Source: Salinisphaera sp963835375 (GTDB lineage Bacteria; Pseudomonadota; Gammaproteobacteria; Nevskiales; Salinisphaeraceae). Taken from it: a stretch of 64,000 nucleotides of DNA. Each line of letters begins with the position of its first letter. The first letter of the stretch is position 1. Below are positions 27,078 through 36,170 of the stretch, piece by piece. Under the pieces are notes generated by a model. That model did no database searches and was not told where the DNA came from. It was given only the letters and a program-made list of their open reading frames with translations. Location: the NCBI GenBank assembly GCA_963835375.1, contig CAWIGB010000006.1, positions 62,001-126,000 of the forward strand. The letters are read 5' to 3'. The position numbers and the translations under genes are program-made.

Positions 27078-28139
27078 CTAGCCGGGTTCAACCAGAAGAT
27101 TCTCCAGGTCGGTGGTATCGACCAGAGGATCGTCGAGTTCGACTTCGACCCGCGACCGAGTCAGGGTCCAGGCACAGCCGCTGATCTGCGTATCCCAGCC
27201 GCGCTGACCGTTCACCGTGGTCTCGCCGAGCAAGGTGCCGGTAAAGCTGCTGTCGCGTGGCGACAGGGTCTGCAGCCGTTGCCCGGCCCGGATCTCGCCA
27301 CGTTCCGCCATCAGCGCGATGCGCGCCGAGGTGCCGGTGCCGGTCGGGCTGCGGCAGATCACGCCGGGGTGGACATAGGTCGCGCCGCGGGCACGAAAGC
27401 CGCCGTCGATGACATGGGCATCACGCATGAAATGCACGAACGGCAACGGCTTCACATCGTCGAACTCGGGGTGGTTCTCGATGAACTCCGGGCGTACGGT
27501 TTTCACGAACGCGTCGGCAAAAGCAGCCAACGCGGGCTCTTCGTCGCGCACCAATTGAAAATCCAACGCCTCGGCGTCGATCATCGCGTAAAACCCGCCG
27601 CTCCAGACGACGTTGTAGCGGACCTTGCCATAGCGCGGCACGTCGGCCTCCAGGTCGGGAACGGCCAGATAGGCGGCCTCGCCCTGGGTGGTGATCGACT
27701 GCACGAAACCGTTGGCGCACCGGGCCTGCACGCGGGCGATCCCGGCCGGCGATTCCAGCAACACGGTCTGTTCGTCGTCTTCGATCGGTATGCGGCCGCT
27801 CTGCAGCAACGCGGTAGCAGTGCAGATCGTGTTGGACCCGGAGTACATGGGATAACCCATGGCTTCCATGATGATATAACCCGCCTTGGCCTCGGGATCG
27901 CACGGCCGCACCACCAGGTTCACCGACATCGCCGGATCGCCGTAGGGCTCGGAGAGCAACAGGCGTCGCAGCCCGTCGCCATTGGCTTCCAGATACTGCT
28001 GCTGCTCGCGCACGGTGTTCCCGGGCAGGGCCTCGACGCCGCCGAGCACGATGCGGCTGACATCACCACCGGCCTGCATATCGATCATCTCGAGAGAACG
28101 TACGCGGCTGGGTTTTTTATCGGGTAGATCATCCGACAT
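27078..28139 (-). CDS. Proline racemase family protein with Ser/Thr active-site pair
   Basis: 353 residues from ATG 28139 (GGAG at 8 nt). Family of proline racemase, 4-hydroxyproline 2-epimerase and trans-3-hydroxyproline dehydratase. The first catalytic position lies in YSGSNTICTATALL, where canonical racemases have CGH; here Ser replaces Cys. The second lies in CRSPTGTGTSARIAL, where the usual Cys is Thr. The conserved MEAMGYPMYSG and HVIDGG blocks are intact and the length is normal. The Ser/Thr pair argues against a classical two-base racemase. Co-orientation with the MHS transporter suggests uptake and catabolism of a proline derivative. A longer open frame upstream (to 28619) has no family similarity. 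Confidence 0.82.
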   Translation of the reverse strand: MSDDLPDKKPSRVRSLEMIDMQAGGDVSRIVLGGVEALPGNTVREQQQYLEANGDGLRRLLLSEPYGDPAMSVNLVVRPCDPEAKAGYIIMEAMGYPMYSGSNTICTATALLQSGRIPIEDDEQTVLLESPAGIARVQARCANGFVQSITTQGEAAYLAVPDLEADVPRYGKVRYNVVWSGGFYAMIDAEALDFQLVRDEEPALAAFADAFVKTVRPEFIENHPEFDDVKPLPFVHFMRDAHVIDGGFRARGATYVHPGVICRSPTGTGTSARIALMAERGEIRAGQRLQTLSPRDSSFTGTLLGETTVNGQRGWDTQISGCAWTLTRSRVEVELDDPLVDTTDLENLLVEPG

Positions 28140-28797
28140 GAGGCGCTCCGTGTTGTTCCCATGGGGCATGCCACAACGTGTAGCGGCGAGCCCGCAACGA
28201 CTCGATCGCGCCGTTCTCGATACAACCCGGCCGCGCGGAAACGCACCCTGCGGGCAATGAGGCGAGCCGTTGGTTTGCAGGCGGCTGCAATCGCTCTTAC
28301 GCAAACCGGGCGCAACAACTGATCTGGCGATGGCGCCGGTGGCATGGGTTCGCGCTGCCGGCATCGAGAACTCGGGGTGACACGTTCTCTGCGAGCCCGC
28401 GCTTCGCAGCGACGCGACGCGACGCGGCAAGACTTGCGCATTGCAAACTGCAAAAAATACATCGATTGCGCGAAAACAGGCCTTGGCTGCAAACATCCCA
28501 CGGATCATCCGACAAGATATGCTCGGCGCGGCTTCGAGGCCGCACGGGAAAGTCGGACCCGCGCTACTGCTCTTTACGCTAACGCATTGCAGCCATGATC
28601 CAATCGGGGAAATTACCAACCGTGATTGATGGGAGTTGATGCTTCAGCCGACACTACGGGATAGAGCACTCGCGCCAGCAACCATCTCCTCGTGCTCAGA
28701 AAGCGCTGCGAGGTAGAACCCTAGCCCCCTCTGGAGCCGCGTAGCGTCTTGTCACTCACGATGACGACCGATCCTTCATCGAGGCAGCTGTTTCGAT
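28140..28797. other. Intergenic region between racemase-family and PuuD-like genes
   Basis: 658 bp without a recognisable gene on either strand. It must hold the promoter of the minus-strand racemase-family gene. A 9-bp inverted pair GGCTGCAAT / ATTGCAGCC (about 28274 and 28586) frames a GC-rich core, but it is too short to call an element. Confidence 0.4.
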
Positions 28798-29505
28798 TTA
28801 TCCTAGCCTTGCCTGTTCCACAAACGCATCGAACAGCCTCTGCTGGGCTCGATCCTCGGCTGCCGACAGCTCAGGATGCCACTGAACACCAATACACCAT
28901 GGGTGCGCCGGCAACTCAGCAGCCTCAATCAGTCCGTCGTCCGCATGAGCGATCGGCTTCAGGCCCTCGCCCAGACTCCGGATTCCCTGATGATGCCAAG
29001 AGACGCTTTCGGTTTCGCTGGCTCCGAGAATGGATGCCAGCCGTGTGCCCGGTTCGACCCTTACTCCGTGCCGGGTCGGCGTATGCGGAATAACGCGATG
29101 GGCCACAGCGCTCTCGAACTCGGCTGGCAGGTCTTCGTAAAGCGTGCCGCCTAGAACGGTATTGACAACTTGCAGACCACGGCAGATGGCCAGAATAGGC
29201 AGAGACCGTTCAAGGGCGGCCCGAGCGACCGCCATTTCCGCGGTATCCCGGGCCGGATCCAGGTTATAGACCGTAGGATGCTCGTGGCCGCCGTATAGCG
29301 CGGGATCGAGATCGCCGCCGCCGGTGAGGATCACCCCGTCCAAACGCTCCAGCCAGGATTCGGCTAGCTCGCGCCCGCCGACCGGCGGGAGCAGGACGGG
29401 AACCGCGCCGGCGCGTACCACGCTTTCCGAATACTCGGCGGGCAGCTCGTGGCGACCGCGGTCATTGCAGCCGTAGGTGGTCAGACCGATAAGAGGTTGT
29501 CTCAT
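28798..29505 (-). CDS. PuuD-like gamma-glutamyl hydrolase (class I glutamine amidotransferase fold)
   Basis: 235 residues from ATG 29505. The nucleophile is Cys in LAICRGLQVVN, and the His-Glu pair is in GVQWHPEL. The GGGDLDPALYGG block is characteristic of peptidase C26 / PuuD proteins, which release glutamate from gamma-glutamyl amino acids such as gamma-glutamyl-GABA. It is the last gene of the minus-strand amine operon, 112 nt after the APC permease gene. It would perform the final step: hydrolysis of the gamma-glutamyl acid to glutamate plus the amino acid product. Confidence 0.87.
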   Translation of the reverse strand: MRQPLIGLTTYGCNDRGRHELPAEYSESVVRAGAVPVLLPPVGGRELAESWLERLDGVILTGGGDLDPALYGGHEHPTVYNLDPARDTAEMAVARAALERSLPILAICRGLQVVNTVLGGTLYEDLPAEFESAVAHRVIPHTPTRHGVRVEPGTRLASILGASETESVSWHHQGIRSLGEGLKPIAHADDGLIEAAELPAHPWCIGVQWHPELSAAEDRAQQRLFDAFVEQARLG

Positions 29506-29617
29506 GAAATTTTCCGGGAAACTATGCCGATCCGATCGCCTGATTCCCGGGCCGCACACAGGGCGGCCCGGGAATCGACGTCATCGGCTCAAGGTCAGCT
29601 CTGGTACGAAACATCGA

Positions 29618-31174
29618 TCACCCGTGTTTCGCCGCCTTCGCGTCGATGCCGGGCACTGTTTCGAATTCCGCCTCGCGTGCCAGCACTTCCTCAATGGAAT
29701 GTTCCAGCGCCGCTTCCGGCCCCTTGAAGTGTGCCTTGTAGTGCACGAGGTCCATGATGATGAGTGCGATCATCATGATTCCAAGGGCGTAGCCGGCGAT
29801 CAGGTTCGGCGGGATGATCATCACGATACAAATGAACACGATCCACGCTAGGCTGATGAGGTTCACCACCTTGCTCCAGCTGCCCAGACTCCACGGGCCC
29901 TTGTGCTTGGGCAGGAATATACCGCGTGCTTCGGCCCGCAATTTCAGATAGATGGGAATGCCGTAGGCGACGTACAGCCCAACAACACTGACTGCAGTCA
30001 GGAATGCAAGCGTGGAGAAGTGCGACTGTGGGGCCAGCTTGGCATCGATATAGTCGATGACCGCCAACAGGAACGACAGTGCAACCGCCAGCCAGATGGC
30101 ATGCGCCGGCGTGCGATAGCGGCGGCTGATTCGCCCCCAGTAGCGCGATAGCGGCATCCCGCCGTCACGCGAGAAGGCATACATCATGCGCGAGAACGAG
30201 GTCACGGACGACAGGCCGCAGAACCACATGGCCAGCGTCACCAGCCATAGGATGATGCCGCCGAAGGTGCCGCCCAATGCGTGGCTGATGACGTAGATGA
30301 ATGCATTCCCCGCCCCAGCCGCGCCCTTGCCGTTGTGAACCGACAGGGTGACGAAGGCGAGCATCAGAAACCCGAAAACGAACGAGAACGCGACCGACGT
30401 GAATACGCCCCAGGCCGCACGCACTCGTGGCTCGTGTGTTTCCTCGATGGTGTGACAGGAGGCGTCGTAGCCGGTGAACGTCCATTGTGCCTGCAGCAGC
30501 CCGACCAGGAATGCGAGCCAGTAGGGCTTGTCCGAAAAAGTATGCCCGACCTGAAACAGGTAGCTGACGGGCTGCAGACCGCCGGCCGTGAAGAACCCGA
30601 GACTGATGATCAGCAGGGCCACGATTGCGATGTGATACCAGGCCGAGAAATCGTTGAGCCGGGCCACCAGGCGGATACCGCGATGGTTAAGGACCCCGTG
30701 CGAAAGCAGGATGACGCCGAAGACGATCAGCGTGCTGGTGTTATTCGGGCTGTATCCGAATATCCCCGCTAATAGAGGATCGGCAAAGGTGGCCACCGAG
30801 TAGTCGATACCTGCCACGATACCGACCTGGCCAATGAGATTGATCCAGGCTGTATACCAGCCAACGCGTCGATTCGAGAGTACCGCCGCCCAGTGATAAA
30901 GCGCACCGGCCGTGGGGATCGCGGACGCAAGTTCAGCCATCGAAGCCGCAATGAAAATCACGAACAATGCGACGAGCGGCCACCCGAAGCCCATCATGCC
31001 AGGCCCACCATAGGTAAACCCATGGCCATACAGCGATACCGCGCCGGTCAGGATCGAGATAATCGAAAACGAAATTGCAAAATTGGAGAAACCGCCCATC
31101 CCGCGGAGCAATTCCTGGGCATAGCCAAAACTGTTAAGACCCGCCTTGTCCTGTTCCGAGTGACTCGTATTCAT
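29618..31174 (-). CDS. APC-superfamily amino acid/amine permease
   Basis: 518 residues from ATG 31174 (GGGAG upstream). Twelve hydrophobic segments. The N-terminal signature MGGFSNFAISFSIISILTG and GWPLVALFVIFIAASMAELASAIPTAGALYHW, together with WTFTGYDASCHTIEETHEP (TM6-loop region), resemble GABA/choline-type permeases of the APC family. It is encoded between the 44-residue peptide gene and the PuuD-like hydrolase. Probable role: uptake of the amine or amino alcohol that the operon gamma-glutamylates (inference). Confidence 0.87.
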   Translation of the reverse strand: MNTSHSEQDKAGLNSFGYAQELLRGMGGFSNFAISFSIISILTGAVSLYGHGFTYGGPGMMGFGWPLVALFVIFIAASMAELASAIPTAGALYHWAAVLSNRRVGWYTAWINLIGQVGIVAGIDYSVATFADPLLAGIFGYSPNNTSTLIVFGVILLSHGVLNHRGIRLVARLNDFSAWYHIAIVALLIISLGFFTAGGLQPVSYLFQVGHTFSDKPYWLAFLVGLLQAQWTFTGYDASCHTIEETHEPRVRAAWGVFTSVAFSFVFGFLMLAFVTLSVHNGKGAAGAGNAFIYVISHALGGTFGGIILWLVTLAMWFCGLSSVTSFSRMMYAFSRDGGMPLSRYWGRISRRYRTPAHAIWLAVALSFLLAVIDYIDAKLAPQSHFSTLAFLTAVSVVGLYVAYGIPIYLKLRAEARGIFLPKHKGPWSLGSWSKVVNLISLAWIVFICIVMIIPPNLIAGYALGIMMIALIIMDLVHYKAHFKGPEAALEHSIEEVLAREAEFETVPGIDAKAAKHG

Positions 31175-31232
31175 CCCTGAACTCCCGTAGAGCACCGCCG
31201 CCAGACAGGCGTTGGTGTTTATTGTTATGAAA

Positions 31233-31367
31233 TTAGTGACGCCCCTTTACGAACAGTTCGTGCTTGTCTTCATCGAATTCGACAACGCTCTTGTTGGCCT
31301 TGAAGGCCAGTGCAGCAGTCACCAGGACGGTCAAAGCGATCAGTGCTAAACCGAGTATTACTGACAT
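31233..31367 (-). CDS. 44-residue single-span membrane peptide
   Basis: ATG 31367 is preceded by AAAGGAGAGTGTC, a strong ribosome-binding site 6-7 nt away; the stop is TAA at 31235-31233. The product starts MSVILGLALIALTVLVTAAL (one TM helix) and continues with a charged cytoplasmic-type tail, KSVVEFDEDKHELFVKGRH. It fills the gap between the SDR gene (12 nt upstream) and the permease gene (58 nt downstream). It is too short for routine gene calling. I do not recognise a family; a subunit or stabiliser of the permease is the natural guess. Confidence 0.75.
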   Translation of the reverse strand: MSVILGLALIALTVLVTAALAFKANKSVVEFDEDKHELFVKGRH

Positions 31368-31379
31368 GACACTCTCCTT

Positions 31380-32147
31380 TTATTCCGGCGTGACGTACGC
31401 CTGAGACAGCCCTCCGTCCACTGCGAACGGCGTGGCGGTAATGAACGATGCATCGTCGCTGGCCAGAAACGCCGCCGCTGCGGCAATCTCTTCAGCCTCG
31501 GCAAAACGCCCTGGTGGCAGATGCACCAGGCGGCGCGCGGCCTTTTCCGGGTCCTTGGCAAACAACTCCTGCAATAGCGGCGTATTAACCGGGCCCGGAC
31601 ACAAGGCGTTGACCCGGATGTTGTCGCGGGCAAATTGCACCCCAAGCTCTCGACTCATTGCCAGCACCGCGCCCTTGGAAGCGGTGTAGGCGATCTGCGA
31701 GGTCGCCGCCCCCATCAAGGCCACAAACGAGGCGGTATTGATCACGACACCGCCGCCACGCTGCTGCAGATGGGGAATACCGTGCTTGCAGCACAGGAAT
31801 ACGGCGGTGGCGTTGATCTGCATCACCCGATGCCAGGCGGCCAGCTCGGTATCCAGGATCGAGTTGTCGTCGCTCGGCGAGATGCCCGCGTTGTTATAGA
31901 GAATATCGATGCCGCCGAAATATTCGGCGGCCTGCGCATACATCGGCTCGATATCCTCGTCCCGGCTCATGTCGGCGTGTACGAACAGCCCGCCGACCTC
32001 TTCGGCCGCGGCCTGTCCGGCCTCGTCGTTGAAATCGGCAATGCAGACCTTTGCGCCCTCGGCGGCGAAGCGTCGCGCGCTGGCCAAGCCGATGCCACCC
32101 GCACCGCCGGTAATAACCGCGACCTTGCCGGAAAGTCGTCCGTTCAT
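31380..32147 (-). CDS. SDR-family NAD(P)-dependent dehydrogenase
   Basis: 255 residues from ATG 32147 (AGGAGA upstream). Classical SDR: cofactor motif TGGAGGIGLASA, acidic turn ADFNDE (NAD preference), NNAG, catalytic Ser in NTASFVALMG, YTASK (YxxxK) and PGPVNTPLL. It starts 2 nt after the aldehyde dehydrogenase stop. In this operon there is no PuuB-type amine oxidase, so the SDR is well placed to oxidise a gamma-glutamylated amino alcohol to the aldehyde (inference). Otherwise annotated generically as 3-oxoacyl-ACP-reductase-like. Confidence 0.85.
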   Translation of the reverse strand: MNGRLSGKVAVITGGAGGIGLASARRFAAEGAKVCIADFNDEAGQAAAEEVGGLFVHADMSRDEDIEPMYAQAAEYFGGIDILYNNAGISPSDDNSILDTELAAWHRVMQINATAVFLCCKHGIPHLQQRGGGVVINTASFVALMGAATSQIAYTASKGAVLAMSRELGVQFARDNIRVNALCPGPVNTPLLQELFAKDPEKAARRLVHLPPGRFAEAEEIAAAAAFLASDDASFITATPFAVDGGLSQAYVTPE

Positions 32148-32149
32148 CC

Positions 32150-33508
32150 TCAATCTCCTATGGCCAGGAATATGTTCTTGATCTCACTGTAGTAGTCGAG
32201 CGCGTGCGGACCGAGTTCCCTGCCCACGCCCGACTGCTTCATGCCGCCGAACGGGGTGGAGACCCGTACCGACGAATTCGAATTCACTGACAGCACGCCG
32301 GCCTTGACCGCGCGTGCCATACGCAGCGCCCGGGCGTTGTCGCGTGTCCAGATGGAGCCGGACAGGCCATACGATGTTTCGTTGGCCAGCCGTACAGCAT
32401 CGGCCTCGTCCTCGAAGGGGATGACGCAGACCACCGGGCCGAAGATTTCCTCGGCCGCAGCACGGGCCGAGTTGCTCATAGGTGCCAGTACCGTGGGCGC
32501 GAACCAGAAGCCGGGGCCCTCCGGCGTGCTGCCGCGGAACGCCACGGGTGCCGCGTCATCCACGAATGCCGCGACCTTGTCGCGGTGCGCCGCCGAGATC
32601 AGCGGGCCCATGTCCGCGGCGGTATCTTCCGGCGGGCCGACACGTACCGCCTTAACCCCCGGCTCCAGGCGGGCCATAAAGTCTTCGTAGACATTTTTCT
32701 GAACCAGGATGCGCGAGCGCGCGCAGCAATCCTGGCCGGCGTTGTCGAACACGGCCATGGGCGCGGCGGCGGCCGCCGCCTCGATATCGGCATCGGCGAA
32801 GACGACGTTGGCCGACTTGCCGCCGAGTTCCAGTGTCACCCGCTTGATCGTGTCCGCGGCCCGTTTCATGATCGTACGTCCGGTCGCGGTCGATCCGGTG
32901 AAGGCGATCTTGGCCACATCCGGATGCTCGACCAGCCGCTGGCCGGCCGTCTCGCCACGCCCGGCCACGACGTTGATCACCCCCTCGGGGATGCCGGCTT
33001 CCAGAGCAAGACGGCCGAATTCGAGTGCGGTCAGCGGCGTAAGCTCGGCCGGTTTGAGCACCACCGTATTACCAGCCGCCAGCGCCGGAGCGAGCTTCCA
33101 GCTGGCCACTGGCAGCGGAAAATTCCACGGCGTGATCAACCCGACCACACCAAGTGGTTCTCGCAGGGTTATATCGAGTCCGCCGGCAACGGGGATGGTA
33201 TCGCCGGTGAGGCGCTCGCCGGCACCCGCGTAGTAGTGAAAGGTCTCGATGGCAATGCCGACCTCGCCGCGCGCACTGGACAGCGGCTTGCCAGTATTAG
33301 TCGATTCCAGTCGGGCGAGCGACTCGTGCGCGTCTTCCAGCTTCCGGGCAAGCGCGCGCAGCAGACGGCTGCGCTCGGGCGGTGCCATATCGCGCCAGGC
33401 GGGAAAGGCGGCATGGGCCGCCGCCACCGCTACATCGACTTCGGCCGCGCCGGCCTCTTCGACTCTCTCGAAGCATTCACCGGTGGCGGGGTTGATGATC
33501 TCCAGCAT
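32150..33508 (-). CDS. NAD-dependent aldehyde dehydrogenase (PuuC/BADH-like)
   Basis: 452 residues from ATG 33508 (MLEIINPATGE). Conserved blocks: TPWNFPLPVASWKLAPALAA, GSTATGRTIMK, catalytic Glu in LELGGKSANVVF and catalytic Cys in DNAGQDCCARSRI, EEIFGPVVCVIPF and the C-terminal PFGGMKQSGVGRELG. Similar to gamma-aminobutyraldehyde, betaine aldehyde and gamma-glutamyl-aminobutyraldehyde dehydrogenases. Between the PuuA-like and SDR genes, it would convert the gamma-glutamylated aldehyde to the acid. It starts 17 nt after the synthetase stop. Confidence 0.88.
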   Translation of the reverse strand: MLEIINPATGECFERVEEAGAAEVDVAVAAAHAAFPAWRDMAPPERSRLLRALARKLEDAHESLARLESTNTGKPLSSARGEVGIAIETFHYYAGAGERLTGDTIPVAGGLDITLREPLGVVGLITPWNFPLPVASWKLAPALAAGNTVVLKPAELTPLTALEFGRLALEAGIPEGVINVVAGRGETAGQRLVEHPDVAKIAFTGSTATGRTIMKRAADTIKRVTLELGGKSANVVFADADIEAAAAAAPMAVFDNAGQDCCARSRILVQKNVYEDFMARLEPGVKAVRVGPPEDTAADMGPLISAAHRDKVAAFVDDAAPVAFRGSTPEGPGFWFAPTVLAPMSNSARAAAEEIFGPVVCVIPFEDEADAVRLANETSYGLSGSIWTRDNARALRMARAVKAGVLSVNSNSSVRVSTPFGGMKQSGVGRELGPHALDYYSEIKNIFLAIGD

Positions 33509-33525
33509 GACGATTCCTCGAATTC

Positions 33526-34893
33526 TTACAATCGCTCGAAAGAGCGCACGCGCTCCCAATCAGTGACAGCCGCGTCAAAGGCATCCAGCTCGACCTGGGC
33601 CATATTTGTGTAGTGGGCAACCACGTCGTCACCGAACGCGGCCTTCGCAAGCGAACTCGCCGCGAAAAGATCACGAGCGTCGCGCAGATTGCGTGGGATC
33701 TGCGGCTTGTCGGCCTCGTAGGCATTGCCTTCGCAGGCCGGCTCCAGTTCCAGCTGCTCGTCCAGCCCCCGAATACCCGCCGCGATCATCGCCGCCAACG
33801 CCAGATAAGGGTTTACATCGCCGCCCGGTGCACGGTTTTCGATACGCAGGCTATTGCCGTGGCCGACCAAACGCAGTGCGCAGGTGCGGTTGTCACGCCC
33901 CCAGGCGATCGAGGTCGGCGCGAAGCTGCCCTTGGCGTAACGTTTGTAGGAGTTGATGTTGGGTGCAAACAACAGCGTCATGTCGGCGAGGCCGGCAAGC
34001 ACACCGGCGACAAAATGTCGGCCACGTCCGGATAGCTCCTGGCCGTCGGCCATCACCTGCTCATCGTCGGTCGTCCGCAGGCTCAGGTGGATATGGCAGG
34101 AGTTGCCCTCACGCGCGTTGAACTTGGGCATGAAGGTCAGCGAACAGGCTTCTTGCGCAGCGATTTCCTTGGCGCCGTTCTTGTAGATGGAATGGCCGTC
34201 GGCCGCGCTCTGCACCGGCCCGTAGCGGAAATTGATCTCGTGCTGGCCGTCGTTGCATTCGCCCTTGGCATCCTCGACGAAGATGCCGGCGCCCTGCATG
34301 CCATTGCGGATACGTGCCAGAAGCGGCTCGATGCGCGCGGTGCCGAGCAGTGAATAATCAACGTTGTACTGGTTGGCCGGGGTCAGATCGCGGTAGTTAT
34401 TGTCCCAGGCGGCCTCGTAGCTGTCCTTGAACACGATGAATTCAAGCTCGGTGCCCGCGAAGGCCAACAGGCCGCGCTCAGCGAGGCGCTTGATCTGGGC
34501 TGCGAGAATCTGGCGCGGGGAAACACGGACGGGCGAGCCGTCGGCCCAGGCCAGATCACACATCACCAAGGCCGTGCCCTCGATCCACGGAATACGGCGC
34601 AACGTGTGCATGTCGGGCACGAAGACGAAATCGCCATAACCGCTCTCCCAGGAGGCATGGTCATAGCCGGCCACCGGGTTCATCTCGACGTCGACGGCCA
34701 GCAGATAATTGCAGCCCTCGGCGTTGTGTTCGACCACTTCATCGAGGAAATGATCAGCCGTCAGGCGCTTGCCCTGGAGCCGGCCCTGCATATCGACCAT
34801 CGCTAGCAACACGGTGTGTATCCGGCCTTCGGCGACCTCACTACGCAGTGTTTCGATATCGAGAAGTCCGCTGGGTTTGCCTTTGTATTGCAT
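33526..34893 (-). CDS. PuuA-like gamma-glutamyl-amine synthetase (glutamine synthetase family)
   Basis: 455 residues from ATG 34893 (GGGAGAGG just upstream). Glutamine synthetase fold: GTELEFIVF (metal-binding Glu), GQHEINFRYG, NSCHIHLSL (His), RIENRAPGGDVNPYLALAAMIAAG. The shorter length and the absence of the adenylylation loop separate it from GlnA and place it with gamma-glutamylpolyamine/monoamine synthetases (PuuA, IpuC, GlnA4). It ligates glutamate to an amine using ATP, opening a gamma-glutamylated catabolic route. It lies 41 nt after the RpiR regulator gene in the same operon direction. Confidence 0.88.
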   Translation of the reverse strand: MQYKGKPSGLLDIETLRSEVAEGRIHTVLLAMVDMQGRLQGKRLTADHFLDEVVEHNAEGCNYLLAVDVEMNPVAGYDHASWESGYGDFVFVPDMHTLRRIPWIEGTALVMCDLAWADGSPVRVSPRQILAAQIKRLAERGLLAFAGTELEFIVFKDSYEAAWDNNYRDLTPANQYNVDYSLLGTARIEPLLARIRNGMQGAGIFVEDAKGECNDGQHEINFRYGPVQSAADGHSIYKNGAKEIAAQEACSLTFMPKFNAREGNSCHIHLSLRTTDDEQVMADGQELSGRGRHFVAGVLAGLADMTLLFAPNINSYKRYAKGSFAPTSIAWGRDNRTCALRLVGHGNSLRIENRAPGGDVNPYLALAAMIAAGIRGLDEQLELEPACEGNAYEADKPQIPRNLRDARDLFAASSLAKAAFGDDVVAHYTNMAQVELDAFDAAVTDWERVRSFERL

Positions 34894-34934
34894 AGCCTCT
34901 CCCTGTTTTCGTCGCCAACCGAAGCCGCTTCTGG

Positions 34935-35846
34935 CTAGTCCGTCCGTTCGGTGCTTCCCAGCCGCGCCCGCAGCTGTTCAAGTTCCGCGATCCGTTCGGC
35001 CGAACGATCCCATGCCGAGGTATTGACCCGTGCGATCAATGCTTCGACCAGCGCCACGATCGCACTCGCCGAATCCCAGCTGGACGGTACCTCGACCCGC
35101 ACCGGCAGCACGTGTGTGGCGACGCTCGCGATCGGTGATAGCCATTGATCGGTAATCAGAACCAAGCGCGCACCGCGGCGCGCCGCTTCAGTGGCAAACG
35201 CAACCACATCGTCCTGGTAACGGCGGATATCAAACACCACCAGGATCGCGCGCTCGTCCATGTCCAGCAGATATTCGGACCACGACACCGGCGGCCCGGT
35301 GACGTGGGCGACTCGCGGACGCAGCACACGCAGGTGCATATACAGATAGGTCGCGATCGAATCGGTGAAGCGTCCACCGAGCAGATGGGCGGTTTTGCCC
35401 GCGTCCAGCAGCAGCGATACCGCGCCCTCGAACTCGCTACGCGGCAACATGGCAGCGGACTGGCGAATGTTTTCGCAGGCCGTGTCGGCAAAGCGCGCAA
35501 AGAAATTGTCTTCATCGCGCAACGGCGTGTCGTCGCGAGCCTTGCGGAGCGGCGACATGAAACGGGCCTCGAGTTCACCGCGCAGCGCTGCCTGGAACGG
35601 GCCAAACCCCGAATAACCCAGCTTGGATACCAACCGCAGGATAGTGGGATGGCTGACCGTCGAGCGGCGCGCCAGCTCGGGCAGCGAGTCCAGTCCGGCC
35701 ACCGGATAGTTGGTCAGCAGCAGCCGGGCAGCCTTGCGCTCGGCCCGCGTCAGTTGCTCGAACCGAGCGTGAATCCGCTCCGCGACCGACATCCGATCTA
35801 TCGGCTGGTCTGCGGTGATCTCGTGCTGTGGAGCAGTGTGCGTCAC
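34935..35846 (-). CDS. MurR/RpiR-family transcriptional regulator of the amine operon
   Basis: 303 residues from GTG 35846 (an in-frame ATG 18 codons later, at 35792, is an alternative). N-terminal RpiR helix-turn-helix: MSVAERIHARFEQLTRAER, LARRSTVSHPTILRLVSKLGYSGF. The SIS domain follows (AHLLGGRFTDSIATYLYMHL, ILVVFDIRRYQDDVVAFA). SIS domains usually bind a phosphosugar or related effector. It is the first gene of the minus-strand operon and sits beside an inverted TGTACA-containing site, so autoregulation and local control are likely. Confidence 0.86.
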   Translation of the reverse strand: MTHTAPQHEITADQPIDRMSVAERIHARFEQLTRAERKAARLLLTNYPVAGLDSLPELARRSTVSHPTILRLVSKLGYSGFGPFQAALRGELEARFMSPLRKARDDTPLRDEDNFFARFADTACENIRQSAAMLPRSEFEGAVSLLLDAGKTAHLLGGRFTDSIATYLYMHLRVLRPRVAHVTGPPVSWSEYLLDMDERAILVVFDIRRYQDDVVAFATEAARRGARLVLITDQWLSPIASVATHVLPVRVEVPSSWDSASAIVALVEALIARVNTSAWDRSAERIAELEQLRARLGSTERTD

Positions 35847-35871
35847 GTACTGTTCGGCTGTCGGACTCCCT

Positions 35872-35928
35872 GCACACTTATGTACAAGAATTTACTATTA
35901 GTCAAATCCTGTACAGATAAGTACACCA
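35872..35928 (-). promoter_or_regulatory. Candidate RpiR operator: inverted ACTTAT(C)TGTACA motifs
   Basis: CACTTATGTACA (about 35875-35886) and, inverted, TGTACAGATAAGTACA (about 35910-35925) face each other across about 24 bp of AT-rich DNA. They lie 30-80 nt upstream of the regulator start. AT content here is much higher than in neighbouring DNA, as expected of a promoter. Assigned by symmetry and position only. Confidence 0.45.
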
Positions 35929-36170
35929 TCGGCGTGGGACAGACAGCTCAGGAGCGCCACATACCGGGCATGAGTATCGCGCCCCACCCATTGCAAGCGC
36001 TGGAAAAAAAGATTTCCCGACCGATACGCTGGAGTCGAGTGCCCGCCCGCTGGCGCAACCCCTGTGGGATTATCCCCCGGCGCGTAGAGCAGCACACTGA
36101 GGAACGGCAAACATCAAATGACTCGTTCTAGATAAACGGAGTCGTTAGAGGCGCCAAGAGATTGTTAGCG

